A stretch of DNA of 64,000 nucleotides from Bacteroidales bacterium (GTDB lineage: Bacteria > Bacteroidota > Bacteroidia > Bacteroidales > TTA-H9): assembly GCA_030656615.1 (NCBI GenBank), contig JAUSOY010000013.1, positions 36,976 through 100,975 of the forward strand, read 5' to 3'. Numbering within the stretch: position 1 is the first letter of the stretch; each line of letters starts with the position of its first letter. The translations under genes were made by a program, and so were the position numbers. Below the pieces are notes generated by a model. It was not told the DNA's origin, did no database searches, and saw nothing but the letters and a program-made list of their open reading frames with translations. Positions 52,169-61,314 of this stretch are shown here, one piece after another.

Positions 52169-52280
52169 TTTGCTTACTTTTAAGGTCTATACTTATCAAA
52201 AATCGGTCAAATGTCAGATATTATTCAAGTCTATTATTTTTAACTAAATGGTTCTGTGTGCCTGTCTTTTACACTTGGCT

Positions 52281-52643
52281 ATAACGCCAATTCGTCCTAA
52301 AACTTTCTTTTGTAATTACTGTCTATCAAATATATGCTGTTTTTTGAAAATAAAATAGAAGTTGATGTGGTATTCTTGATGATTTTTTTGTGGAAGTTTT
52401 TTGGAGTGCTTTAAAAAAGTGGTTTTGTGACTCATTGTGGCTTTTGGCAGCGATACCCGTACGATTTTGGCTGTAATCCCACAAGTTTCCACAACGAAAT
52501 CTGCATTTTTACTCAAGATGAACTTTCCGGGGATCTGCTCCGGATCATGTCTATGTATATATACGGTAAATACACTGAAAATATACCAACGGAACCGGAG
52601 ATGGTATAGCGTTTAATACTAATTATTGTTTGTTGAATAGCCT
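52281..52643 (-). repeat. Interspersed hairpin repeat R1 (long form, left module plus right module)
   Basis: TAACGCCAATTCGTCCTAAAACTTTCTTTTGTAATTACTGTCTATCAAATATATGCTG... shared with R2-R6; right module (52407-52643) shared with R4. Confidence 0.88.
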
Positions 52644-52666
52644 ACTTGCCTGTGCAATTGTGCTTT

Positions 52667-53968
52667 TTAGTACACATTTAGGTGCAGATTAATTTTTTCT
52701 TGTAAATCGTCAGTCACCTTAGCTTGCGTGGCGTATTTATTCCAGGATTTTACCACAGCGTTAATTTCAGCAATAATTTTATCTCCTTTTTTGATGCTAT
52801 TATTTTTTGCAATAGTCATTAAATCTTCTTTTGTTATACCAAGTCTTTTTCCATTTATACTTAGCGTTTGTTTACTTACCCAGTGATTACTTGGGTCGAA
52901 AGAAAAGCATAGGTCATAAGCTGGGGCTAATCTCCAATTTTCATCTTTTTTTAAAATGAAAGAAAAGTTTTTTGTGTGGTCATCATAATTGGTAGCTATT
53001 ACGTTAAACACCATTCTTCGAAACATTTGTTCGGCTTCAGGATAAGTCAGTCGCAATATTCGCATTGTTTGAAAAACTTGCTCATAACTATACCCATACA
53101 TATCATTGAAATCATAATGTTGTAGACCACACAAGGATTGAATATGATGTTTCGTATTCCCATCTCTATCAAAACGCCTGGTCATAAAATGTGCTCTTCC
53201 GTTTTCTTCTAACATGCGACATTCGCTTATGGTTATGTTACAATCTTTTGCCATGAGATAGTACGCATATTCTACACGCCCCCAGCCCGAGCTTTCGCCA
53301 AACTGTTCACTACTAACACCATCTAATTTAAGCAGCCAATGCTCAAAGCCTTTAGGTACATTTCCTTGTCCTGATTTTACTTCTCCTGTTATGGAATTAT
53401 ATGCAATTACTGCCTTTGGTCGAGCACCACCTGCCGAAGTTCCTGTTTTCAAGACTTCCATCATTGCCTTTTCTTCATCTTTATTTAGCTTGCTTAAAAA
53501 GGCTTCCCGCTCATTAAGCATCTTTTTTGCTACCTCAATAAGTCCATCTAATTCCAAAGAGAAAGTTCTTGTATTTGTTTTAATCTGCGCTGGTTCAAAT
53601 TCTAAAGCACCCATTCCTCTCATGCCTATAAAGCACAATTTTTCTACCGGATTCATGCTATTTTCAGCCCTTCCTTGTTGGACTAACCAAGTGTTAATGA
53701 GTCTGTTTCCATATTTATCAGGTAAAGCATCAGATAATAATCCAGGCAGGCCCTTGAATGTGTCTTCTGTTTCGTTGCGTCCTTTTCTTAGTTCAGGAAA
53801 ACTATAGGTTTGTGCACCTTGAGAAACAGGCATTTTGATAGGCGATAAATCCCATCCTCTTTGAATAAATTTAGAATCGAATTGAAAATATCCCAATTGC
53901 TGTGATTCATCCCAGCGAACAGCTCCAACTAATTCGCCCCATATTTTAATTTCAGCTACATCTACCAT
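52667..53968 (-). CDS. hipA: Type II toxin-antitoxin system HipA-family kinase
   Basis: GTSAGGARPKAVIAY; HFMTRRFDRDG; NVIATNYDDHTKNFSFIL; LAPAYDLCFS. Confidence 0.94.
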   Translation of the reverse strand: MVDVAEIKIWGELVGAVRWDESQQLGYFQFDSKFIQRGWDLSPIKMPVSQGAQTYSFPELRKGRNETEDTFKGLPGLLSDALPDKYGNRLINTWLVQQGRAENSMNPVEKLCFIGMRGMGALEFEPAQIKTNTRTFSLELDGLIEVAKKMLNEREAFLSKLNKDEEKAMMEVLKTGTSAGGARPKAVIAYNSITGEVKSGQGNVPKGFEHWLLKLDGVSSEQFGESSGWGRVEYAYYLMAKDCNITISECRMLEENGRAHFMTRRFDRDGNTKHHIQSLCGLQHYDFNDMYGYSYEQVFQTMRILRLTYPEAEQMFRRMVFNVIATNYDDHTKNFSFILKKDENWRLAPAYDLCFSFDPSNHWVSKQTLSINGKRLGITKEDLMTIAKNNSIKKGDKIIAEINAVVKSWNKYATQAKVTDDLQEKINLHLNVY

Positions 53969-54315
53969 CCTGAATCCTTGTTGTTAATGTTGTTTCTTTT
54001 TTGAGGCGAAGCCTGTTTTCTTTGTTTCTTTTTTAATTTGGCGTATTCAATTGGGCTAATTTGCTCTTGAATCTTGAATATATCCATTATGTATAGTAAA
54101 CTCAGTACCCGCAATACCTGAATAAGACTATCTATTCTGATTTTCTCGCCCCTTTCCAATAAACTTAAGGTGGAACGACTTATCCCGGCGTCTGTTGCTA
54201 CCTGGTCTTGTGTTTTGTTTTGATTCAGACGATGTGATTGAATAAAATTTCCAATGGTTTCCATTAGCGATTTATCAGTCATTGCTTCCCACTTTATGTA
54301 TGATTTATCATTCAT
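53962..54315 (-). CDS. hipB: HipB-like XRE-family antitoxin/regulator
   Basis: HTH: QNKTQDQVATDAGISRSTLSLLERGEKIRIDSLIQVLRVLSLL; stop overlaps the hipA start. Confidence 0.92.
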   Translation of the reverse strand: MNDKSYIKWEAMTDKSLMETIGNFIQSHRLNQNKTQDQVATDAGISRSTLSLLERGEKIRIDSLIQVLRVLSLLYIMDIFKIQEQISPIEYAKLKKKQRKQASPQKRNNINNKDSGW

Positions 54316-54353
54316 GTTGATTGATTATTAAGGCATATGCATTCTATTTCATG

Positions 54354-54382
54354 CAAAGATATCAAATATTTTTAAAAAACAA
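54354..54382 (-). promoter_or_regulatory. Putative Bacteroidota-type promoter of hipBA
   Basis: Minus strand TTG (54382-54380), 18-nt spacer, TATCTTTG (54361-54354), matching TTG...TAnnTTTG. Confidence 0.5.
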
Positions 54383-54476
54383 AATATTGAATGAAATATC
54401 ATTTATTGTTCGCTATATATGTCAAGCTTGCATGATTTTTCATACATTTTTTATTTCAGCAGTCTTTTTAGCATGT

Positions 54477-54632
54477 TGCATAACGCGTTCCGCAAATACG
54501 TGCATTGTTGGAGTTTCCCGATGAACGTCCTACGAAGAATTGCTTTTCATCCCGATAGCTATCAGGACTACTTTCCTGTCAATGAAGCACCGAAACCCGA
54601 CTTGCGGGTATTTTGCTGTTAGCTGTTAGCCG
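54477..54632 (-). repeat. attC-like/palindromic element between the secreted hypothetical gene and hipBA
   Basis: Minus strand CGGCTAACAGCTAACAGC ... ACCCGCAAGTCGGGT hairpin ... GATAGCTATC palindrome ... GCGTTATGC; near-consensus RYYYAAC/GTTRRRY ends. Confidence 0.5.
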
Positions 54633-54648
54633 TTCTTTTCTCACAATA

Positions 54649-55452
54649 TTAAAATTCAGCAAACCATTCATAGCTTTCTATTTTGAGATACTCCGTTGGA
54701 ACTGCATTCAATTTCTCACCGTTCTTTTCAGTCGGTCTGTAGAAACCCTTCTTTGTTTTTATAAACTGGCCCTTTTTGCTAACGTCAGGGTAGATAAATT
54801 CTATTGTGTCCACCTGCAATCCATTCCATTTGTATTTGTAAAGACCAACTTCTCCAGGATGCCCATACTCAACTCCACGAATTATTTTCTCTGTTGGAGA
54901 AAATGTCGGGTTTATAAATTTGTAGTCACTTGTAAAATTTCCATTGTCTGATAGGTTTAGATATACACTATAAACATCTCGTCTGCAACAGCCAGATGAT
55001 GGATACCAGTGAACCAAAAAATCATTGAAGCCGTCTCCGTTTACGTCTCTTATTATATCGTTAATGTATGTCAGACTGCCTTGTTCTCGAGAAATTACAT
55101 GTTTTAAGTTATGGTCCGCAATAAGATACATGTCAATATACTCACACCACGGGACTTGTCTTCGTATTAACAAGTGCCTTTGGCTATTTGAGAACAAATG
55201 TCCAATTGTGAGATTTACAGTCACAACATAAGAACTATCGTCCAGCTGTGTTTTATATTCTTTAAAGTAATTGTCCGATTGAATATTTGCTTTTGCAAGT
55301 TTCATCGCATCTTTCAGCACATTGTCAAGCCGCAAACTGTCGATTCGGGTCTCATCGTCGATTTGTTTAATTCGTTGATTACCAATATTCTGTCCAAATG
55401 AACAAATTGCCAGAAAAAATCCAATTGTCAATATATGTAGCGCCTTTCTCAT
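54649..55452 (-). CDS. Secreted hypothetical protein
   Basis: Signal peptide MRKALHILTIGFFLAICSFG; FG-GAP-like RDVNGDGFNDFLV. Confidence 0.75.
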   Translation of the reverse strand: MRKALHILTIGFFLAICSFGQNIGNQRIKQIDDETRIDSLRLDNVLKDAMKLAKANIQSDNYFKEYKTQLDDSSYVVTVNLTIGHLFSNSQRHLLIRRQVPWCEYIDMYLIADHNLKHVISREQGSLTYINDIIRDVNGDGFNDFLVHWYPSSGCCRRDVYSVYLNLSDNGNFTSDYKFINPTFSPTEKIIRGVEYGHPGEVGLYKYKWNGLQVDTIEFIYPDVSKKGQFIKTKKGFYRPTEKNGEKLNAVPTEYLKIESYEWFAEF

Positions 55453-55465
55453 ATGGCTTACGGTT

Positions 55466-55664
55466 ACCGCTAACTGCAGTTCATCTTAAAACTATCTTTT
55501 GTAATTCCTGTGTATCAAAGATATGCTGTTTATTGAAAATAGAATGGAAGTTGATGTGATATTCCGGATAATTTTTAATGCTGCATTTTTACAGCGGGAA
55601 CTCAGGCACAGCCTATTTTCATAAGCCGACTCAGGCGCAGCCTGAGCCGAACGGGATACGGAAA
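55466..55664 (-). repeat. Interspersed hairpin repeat R2
   Basis: CTAACTGCAGTTCATCTTAAAACTATCTTTTGTAATTCCTGTGTATCAAAGATATGCTG...; hairpins at 55580-55595 and 55630-55646 (CTCAGGCGCAGCCTGAG). Confidence 0.88.
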
Positions 55665-55749
55665 AAAGGATGGTTTCGGTGCGCTGGTGGATTCCCGCTG
55701 CTTGACAGGCATGTAGTGTGCGAAGAGGCCGATACATTACCACATGTAG

Positions 55750-57171
55750 CTATTTCTTTTTTAACAACATATAGTCAGTTGTCTGTAATTCTATTATTAT
55801 ATAATCTTGATTAATCGTGTCTGAATAATCATCCTTTCGAATTAATAAATATTCCCTTTTGTTGTTCTTATCCGGGTCTAAACTAACATTTTTATATCGT
55901 CCAAAATATCCATGTAAAGTCCACTCTTGCCACATATTTGGATAAATATTAATTATACTTCCTTCAGGCAATACTGAAAGAATTTTATAAGTGTCTTTAA
56001 TTTTATTTTCTTCTCGTCCAATATGATTCGAGAAATAAAATGATAGTATTATACCTATGAAAAGAATACTATATGATGCCCATTTAAAAAACAAAAATCC
56101 TTTTGATTGATAATTTATATTATTAAAAAGGGAATCTATCAAAGGGTTTATTAAAAGACCTGTACCTATCGCAAAGAATGGAAAGGTAGCAAGTATGTAA
56201 AACCCACTTTGTTTCATGCTAATCATAATTGGTAATACCCCTGTAAGCCCAAGTAAAATAAATACTAATGCTAACTTAGTGTTTCCTATCATTGAATTTA
56301 TAGAAAGCTTCTTACGCCATCCCCAAATCAGAAAAAGCACAAACAAACCAAAAGCAGGTATCAATTCAGAAAGCAATCGTTCTATTATAAAAAAACGCGA
56401 ATCAATTGTTGTAACGTTTTTAATACTATGTATTACTTGTGTATCAATATATTTGAGAAGACGTAATTCTGCATTAGGGAATAATATCACTAATAATATT
56501 AATGGAGCCATGGTAGATATAAATACCCCAATACAGTCAGCAGTCATTTTACGAAATGACATTTGCCTTAATAAAAGCCATAATAAAAACGGAAATGTCC
56601 ATGGGAAAAAAGCGACAAATCCTTTGGTGAGAAATCCCAACGAAAGCATAAATCCGGATAGGAAAATAAAAATGTATTTTTTGCTAATTTGGCTTTTTAA
56701 ATAAAATAAAATCGAAAGTGAAGTAAAAACAGATAATGTGTTTTCGAGTAGATTATTACTACAAGCCCAAATAACGAGAGGTGTTATAAGCCAAAATAAT
56801 AAAGGAATCCAACCATGTTTAAATTTTAAAATTGCCCAAATTTTCAAAATAATATATCCTACGAGTACGAATGTTATAATAGAATAAAGTTTATCGATAA
56901 ACCGACTCTCTCCAAAAAGGGTAAAGAATATGCTTTGTATTCCAAATGCAAGTGGTGGTTGTCCACGAAAATCTGTCATGCAAGTGGCTGTAAAATGCGG
57001 ATTCCAGAATGAGCCAATTCCATTTGATAAATTATGTGCTACGGTCGAATAAATCAATCCATCCATAAACATACCATCTGATAATAAGTTTGGGCTTGCT
57101 ATTATTAAAAATATTCCTATTACAAATAGATAAAATGGTAGTGTCGGTGTAATTTTAAAATTCATTTTCAT
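55750..57171 (-). CDS. ArnT/GT39-like membrane glycosyltransferase
   Basis: Polytopic; DGMFMDGLIYSTVAHNLSNGIGSFW...GQPPLAFGIQSIFF. Confidence 0.82.
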   Translation of the reverse strand: MKMNFKITPTLPFYLFVIGIFLIIASPNLLSDGMFMDGLIYSTVAHNLSNGIGSFWNPHFTATCMTDFRGQPPLAFGIQSIFFTLFGESRFIDKLYSIITFVLVGYIILKIWAILKFKHGWIPLLFWLITPLVIWACSNNLLENTLSVFTSLSILFYLKSQISKKYIFIFLSGFMLSLGFLTKGFVAFFPWTFPFLLWLLLRQMSFRKMTADCIGVFISTMAPLILLVILFPNAELRLLKYIDTQVIHSIKNVTTIDSRFFIIERLLSELIPAFGLFVLFLIWGWRKKLSINSMIGNTKLALVFILLGLTGVLPIMISMKQSGFYILATFPFFAIGTGLLINPLIDSLFNNINYQSKGFLFFKWASYSILFIGIILSFYFSNHIGREENKIKDTYKILSVLPEGSIINIYPNMWQEWTLHGYFGRYKNVSLDPDKNNKREYLLIRKDDYSDTINQDYIIIELQTTDYMLLKKK

Positions 57172-57251
57172 GTAAGTCGTTTTTTAACCATTGGTTGTAA
57201 AGGGCTGTGTAAGCTTCCCATTTTTAGCACAAATCAGCAATAAAGCATACC

Positions 57252-57408
57252 ACAACAATCAGTTCGTCTTAAAACCTTCTTTTGTAATTACTGTGTATCA
57301 AATATATGCTGTTTTTGAAAACAAAATAGAAAGTGATACGATATTTCGGATAATTCTAATGCTGCATTTTTGCAGCGGGAACTCAGGCGCAGCCTGAGCC
57401 GAAAGCGG
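57252..57408 (-). repeat. Interspersed hairpin repeat R3
   Basis: CAGTTCGTCTTAAAACCTTCTTTTGTAATTACTGTGTATCAAATATATGCTG...; GCTGCATTTTTGCAGC (57361-57376); CTCAGGCGCAGCCTGAG (57382-57398). Confidence 0.9.
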
Positions 57409-57550
57409 TAATGGCTTTAATTTGTCACGTTTGCAGGGGTGCTGATAAAGACAATTATTGGATAGGTGTCATTCGGGATTGCGAGGTTCTGCGGTTGAAA
57501 TATTCACTGAAAGCTGCAGTACAGATAGTTTTTATTGTGCATTCGGGCTT

Positions 57551-58300
57551 TCATATTCTTTCCTTCCATAATGTTTTTGCCGTTGCACAAACTTTATTGT
57601 TCTTTTGAGTCTTAATGGTATGGATAAAGGAGTTATCATTTATATCCCTTTCAGTAAAAGACAAAATTTCATCACCATATTGAGCCTCAGCAATAAATCG
57701 TCCATCGATTGAATGCAAATAATAATTATCAATAATATGATCTGGAATTGACTCTATTAGCCATTGCAAATATCTAATATTGTTTACATGCTGGTTTGTA
57801 TCAACATCATACCGATTGACATTAAACGCCTTGATGTGTATTTCAGAGTCAATTGGTTTAATTTTTTTAGTAATGTCATAATTTATACTTTCATCAATAT
57901 CGTAAGACCATCTTTCCTTAATTGAATCAAATATTCCAACAGGCCTTCTCCTCATAATATCAAAGAAAACCCATAAACCTTTAGCTTGTCCTATAATATT
58001 TCGTTTTTCATCATAAATAATGTTTTCCCTAATTCCTTTAACCAGCGAATAACTGGACAACCATGTTCTAATGATGATTTTTTCCTTATAGCTGGGATAG
58101 CGATGCATTTTCAAAATTCCAGAAAGTAATACCCATCCAATATTTTGATTTTCGAGATCATATAAACTATGATTTATTGAATAACAATGGTCTGCAGCTG
58201 TTTCTTCAAGTAAGGTTAAAATAGTAGTCGGTGCAGCCTCTCCGAAATTATTCATTTCGAAATATCTCAGCTCAAATTGTTTTTCAAAATAATTTTCCAC
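57551..58300 (-). CDS. Acyl-ACP thioesterase family protein
   Basis: FELRYFEMNNFGEAAPTTILTLLEETAADHC; VLLSGILKMHRYPSYKEKIIIRTW; VDTNQHVNNIRYLQWLIESIP. Confidence 0.85.
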   Translation of the reverse strand: MENYFEKQFELRYFEMNNFGEAAPTTILTLLEETAADHCYSINHSLYDLENQNIGWVLLSGILKMHRYPSYKEKIIIRTWLSSYSLVKGIRENIIYDEKRNIIGQAKGLWVFFDIMRRRPVGIFDSIKERWSYDIDESINYDITKKIKPIDSEIHIKAFNVNRYDVDTNQHVNNIRYLQWLIESIPDHIIDNYYLHSIDGRFIAEAQYGDEILSFTERDINDNSFIHTIKTQKNNKVCATAKTLWKERI

Positions 58301-58360
58301 AAGCTATCCTTTTTAATGGTTGTTTAAATGTTCGATTTATCTTTCACCACGATGCACAAA

Positions 58361-58749
58361 GTCAGTTGGGTTTAAAACCAACCCATATAATTACTGTGTA
58401 TCAAAGATATTCTGTTTATTGAAAATAGAATGGAAATTGATGTGATATTTCGGGTAATTTTAATGCTGTATTTTTGCAGCGATAAACCGGCACAGCCTGA
58501 GCCGAACAGGGTGCTTCAAAAAAGTGGTTTTGTGACTCATTGTGGTTTTTGGCAGTCGATACCCCTGCGATTTTGGCTGTAATCACACAAGTTTCCACAA
58601 CGAAATTTGCATTTTTATTCAAAATGAACTTTCCGGGGATCTGCTCCGGATCATGTCTATGTAGATATACTGAAAACATACTGAAAATATACCAGCAGAA
58701 CCGGAGATGGTATAGCGCTTTCTACCAAATATTGTTTATTGAATAGCCT
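58361..58749 (-). repeat. Interspersed hairpin repeat R4 (long form)
   Basis: Left module shared with R1-R3/R6; right module 58511-58749 closely matches 52407-52643, including CCGGGGATCTGCTCCGG hairpin and TATACCA...TGGTATA. Confidence 0.9.
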
Positions 58750-58814
58750 GTCGGTTGGGGAGTTTGTCGAAGTATTTTTCCTGAGATGCTTACATCTCAG
58801 GGCAGCCTAATCGA

Positions 58815-59621
58815 TTATGTGGCGTTTTTCTTTTTATTTCTTCGTCGTCTTATGATTAAATAAACTGTCACAAGTCCGATGAGAATAAATGTCCAAAGAT
58901 GTGTCAGTCCGATGAGAAACCATAAGAAGCCGTCCCAACCGCCCTTGATTGCTTGTCCGAATTTGGTTGTAAAACGAAATGCAGAAGTTGTCTTTTGGTA
59001 GTAAGTTGCTGTCAAGGTGCTGAATGATATTCTGTCCTTTAAATATTTCATTTGCCCTTCAACCGATTCAATTTCCGTTCGCAATTGCCCAATTTCTTTT
59101 TCAATGGTAAGGATTTCGTCAACCTTTGTCGCTTGTTTTAAAAGTTCTTTATACCTGTCTTCAAGTTCTTTTTTAGTTTTTATTCTTGCGTCAATATCAA
59201 TGTACTCCGCAGTCACATCAAGAACATCAATATTTTTACTGTCAAGTTTGTCCGCACTTTCGGAAATTGTTTTCAGAAGTAAATCGAAATGCTGGGAAGG
59301 GACACGAATAACTATACGATGTTCAAGTCTGTCGGAATAGTCATTAACATTGTCTTTTGAAATGTAGCCATTTAATTCCTGAACTGTCTTTGAGATTAAA
59401 GAATTTGTCTCGTTGATGTTTGTTGTCTCAAAACTAATTTCTCCTTCCTTGATGATTTTTCTGTCAACCACACCCTCAATTTTTTCAGCAGGCTTCTGAT
59501 TTGTCTGAGGAGACTCTTGTATAGCAAGGTCTGTCGATGCCCCTTTATATTCTTGTTTTTGTCCGCACGAATAAATTGTCAAGATAGTCAACACGGTTAA
59601 AATTCTAGAAATATTTTTCAT
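58815..59621 (-). CDS. DUF4349-domain lipoprotein
   Basis: Lipobox IYSCG; VDRKIIKEGEISFETTNINET...GYISKDN; coiled coil then C-terminal TM and basic tail. Confidence 0.88.
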   Translation of the reverse strand: MKNISRILTVLTILTIYSCGQKQEYKGASTDLAIQESPQTNQKPAEKIEGVVDRKIIKEGEISFETTNINETNSLISKTVQELNGYISKDNVNDYSDRLEHRIVIRVPSQHFDLLLKTISESADKLDSKNIDVLDVTAEYIDIDARIKTKKELEDRYKELLKQATKVDEILTIEKEIGQLRTEIESVEGQMKYLKDRISFSTLTATYYQKTTSAFRFTTKFGQAIKGGWDGFLWFLIGLTHLWTFILIGLVTVYLIIRRRRNKKKNAT

Positions 59622-59733
59622 TGCCGTTTGATTTTACTTTTTCTAATTAATTTAATTGGCTATTGTCTGTATCAAATTCTCTTTGTTGATTTAAAATGCC
59701 ACATAATGGCAGTTCCCCGTTAAAACGGGGCAA

Positions 59734-59808
59734 GCTGTCTAAAAACCTTCTTTTGTAATTACTGTGTATCAATTAAATACTGTTATTTTTGAAAATAGAC
59801 CGGGTAAT
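59734..59808 (-). repeat. Interspersed repeat R5 (truncated)
   Basis: AAAACCTTCTTTTGTAATTACTGTGTATCAAT...; overlaps the 3' end of the DUF3795 gene. Adjacent palindrome CCCCGTTAAAACGGGG at 59715-59730. Confidence 0.75.
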
Positions 59809-60202
59809 ATTCATTCTTGCTTCCACATTTTAAACAAATCGCTCGATGAACACATAATAAATGGCCACACTCAGAACATTTCCATTTTTCTTTTTCACGA
59901 ATAATGAATGAGTCTAATCCAATTTCTTTTATTTTTTCAAGGTTTTGAATTGGACTTTCTCCATATTTGCTTATATACCGCTTATCCAAATTTTTAATTC
60001 GCCTACAAGGAAATTTAGTACAATCATAGCAAAGTAATTTGTCGTTACCTTTCTTTTCGGCGCATGATTTTATACTACAAACGGTACAATGATATGGCTT
60101 ATTACCAGTATGATTACAGCCCACACATTTATTTTTGTCTCGTTGAAAACCCAAACAAATATCACAAATTACACCACATGGGGCAATACTTGTAGTATTC
60201 AT
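59783..60202 (-). CDS. DUF3795-like Cys-rich zinc-binding protein
   Basis: APCGVICDICLGFQRDKNKCVGCNHTG...CSIKSCAEKKG...CYDCTKFPCRRIKNLDKRY. Confidence 0.85.
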   Translation of the reverse strand: MNTTSIAPCGVICDICLGFQRDKNKCVGCNHTGNKPYHCTVCSIKSCAEKKGNDKLLCYDCTKFPCRRIKNLDKRYISKYGESPIQNLEKIKEIGLDSFIIREKEKWKCSECGHLLCVHRAICLKCGSKNEYYPVYFQK

Positions 60203-60281
60203 AATTTTATTTCCAGTGATGATTTTTACTCAATATAGATTTTATTGCGTGGTATGTTGCGTATTCGTGCTTTATTATCTG

Positions 60282-61049
60282 TCATTTTTCGGCTATAACA
60301 AGCATTTCGAAATCTTCTGTCGTTAACTTGTCGTTTCTCGAAAACTCCCCAAGCTTGGCTCCAAAAATTTCAATCTTTTTGTACCCAAGCGATTTTAATA
60401 ACCACGTGATTTCGCATGGAATATAGTATCTTTCGTTACATTCGAGAACTTTTTTGTTTCCAAAATCATCTTCAAATTCAGTTACATTGTAATCGCGGAA
60501 TGTCATTAAATCAAAGGTGTTGCTCCGATAAGTTGCATTGCCCTCTTCTGTTGCTGATGAACAAAACTCCTCAACAGAATGATACAAGGGGAATAGTCCA
60601 TTTAAGGTTGTGAATATGAACTTGCCATGTTCATTTAATGATTTTGTAACGTTTTTTAGTATCTCAAAATTCATTTCATCGGTTTCCATTAATGGGAATC
60701 CTCCTTCACAAAGCATTATTGCAATATCGAACTCATTGTTGAAAGTTAGTTTTCTGGCATCCTGTTGCTGGAAGTCTATTGTTAAATTATTACGATCTGC
60801 TTTTTCTTTGGCTTTTTGAAGTTGTGTTTCTGACAAATCAATACCTGTTACAGAATATCCCCGCTTTGTTAATTCTATTGAGTGCCTCCCAGTGCCGCAG
60901 CCGACATCTAAAACTTTTTGTGATTTGTCAAATTTTAATTCAGTTTCAATAAAATCGCACTCGCCAATAGTTCCTTGTGTGAAATTTTCATTGTCGTATT
61001 TCTGTCCATAATTTTCGAACAGCGATTCGTACCATTGTTTTTTGTTCAT
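60282..61049 (-). CDS. Class I SAM-dependent methyltransferase
   Basis: KVLDVGCGTGRHSIELTKRGYSVTGIDLSETQL. Confidence 0.93.
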   Translation of the reverse strand: MNKKQWYESLFENYGQKYDNENFTQGTIGECDFIETELKFDKSQKVLDVGCGTGRHSIELTKRGYSVTGIDLSETQLQKAKEKADRNNLTIDFQQQDARKLTFNNEFDIAIMLCEGGFPLMETDEMNFEILKNVTKSLNEHGKFIFTTLNGLFPLYHSVEEFCSSATEEGNATYRSNTFDLMTFRDYNVTEFEDDFGNKKVLECNERYYIPCEITWLLKSLGYKKIEIFGAKLGEFSRNDKLTTEDFEMLVIAEK

Positions 61050-61112
61050 ATCGAACTATTTTATATTAATAGCTTTGTATTCCGATTTCCCTTCATGTGT
61101 GTGCTCTGGTTT

Positions 61113-61184
61113 TTATTCATCGTCCTGACACAAATATAAACAGAATGGTTTAAATCCTCAAGATGTTGAAAAATAATGTTTAAC
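61113..61184 (-). promoter_or_regulatory. Shared 5' leader with Bacteroidota promoter (copy 1)
   Basis: Minus strand GTTAAACATTATTTTTCAACATCTTG-N20-TATATTTG; same leader precedes the gene at 62220. Confidence 0.7.
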
Positions 61185-61314
61185 AGGAGAATGGTATAAC
61201 CATCGCCGCATACCGGCAAGGACTACCCAATTTCGTACTACAGGTATTTGGCGGAATAAAGCTGGAAGCCCTTACGACTCTTCGCATGAAGTCTTACTTA
61301 TTAGCAAACGTTTG

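Noticed and set aside
52316-52609. ORFs 52316..52516 (-) and 52427..52609 (+) whose proteins resemble ORFs in 58416..58746
   Set aside because: The protein similarity (NADFVVETCGITAKI / NANFVVETCVITAKI) follows from both lying in copies of the same non-coding hairpin repeat; frames are not preserved over their full length.
58416-58746. ORFs 58416..58679 (-) and 58540..58746 (+)
   Set aside because: Inside repeat R4; overlapping on both strands, no recognisable domain.
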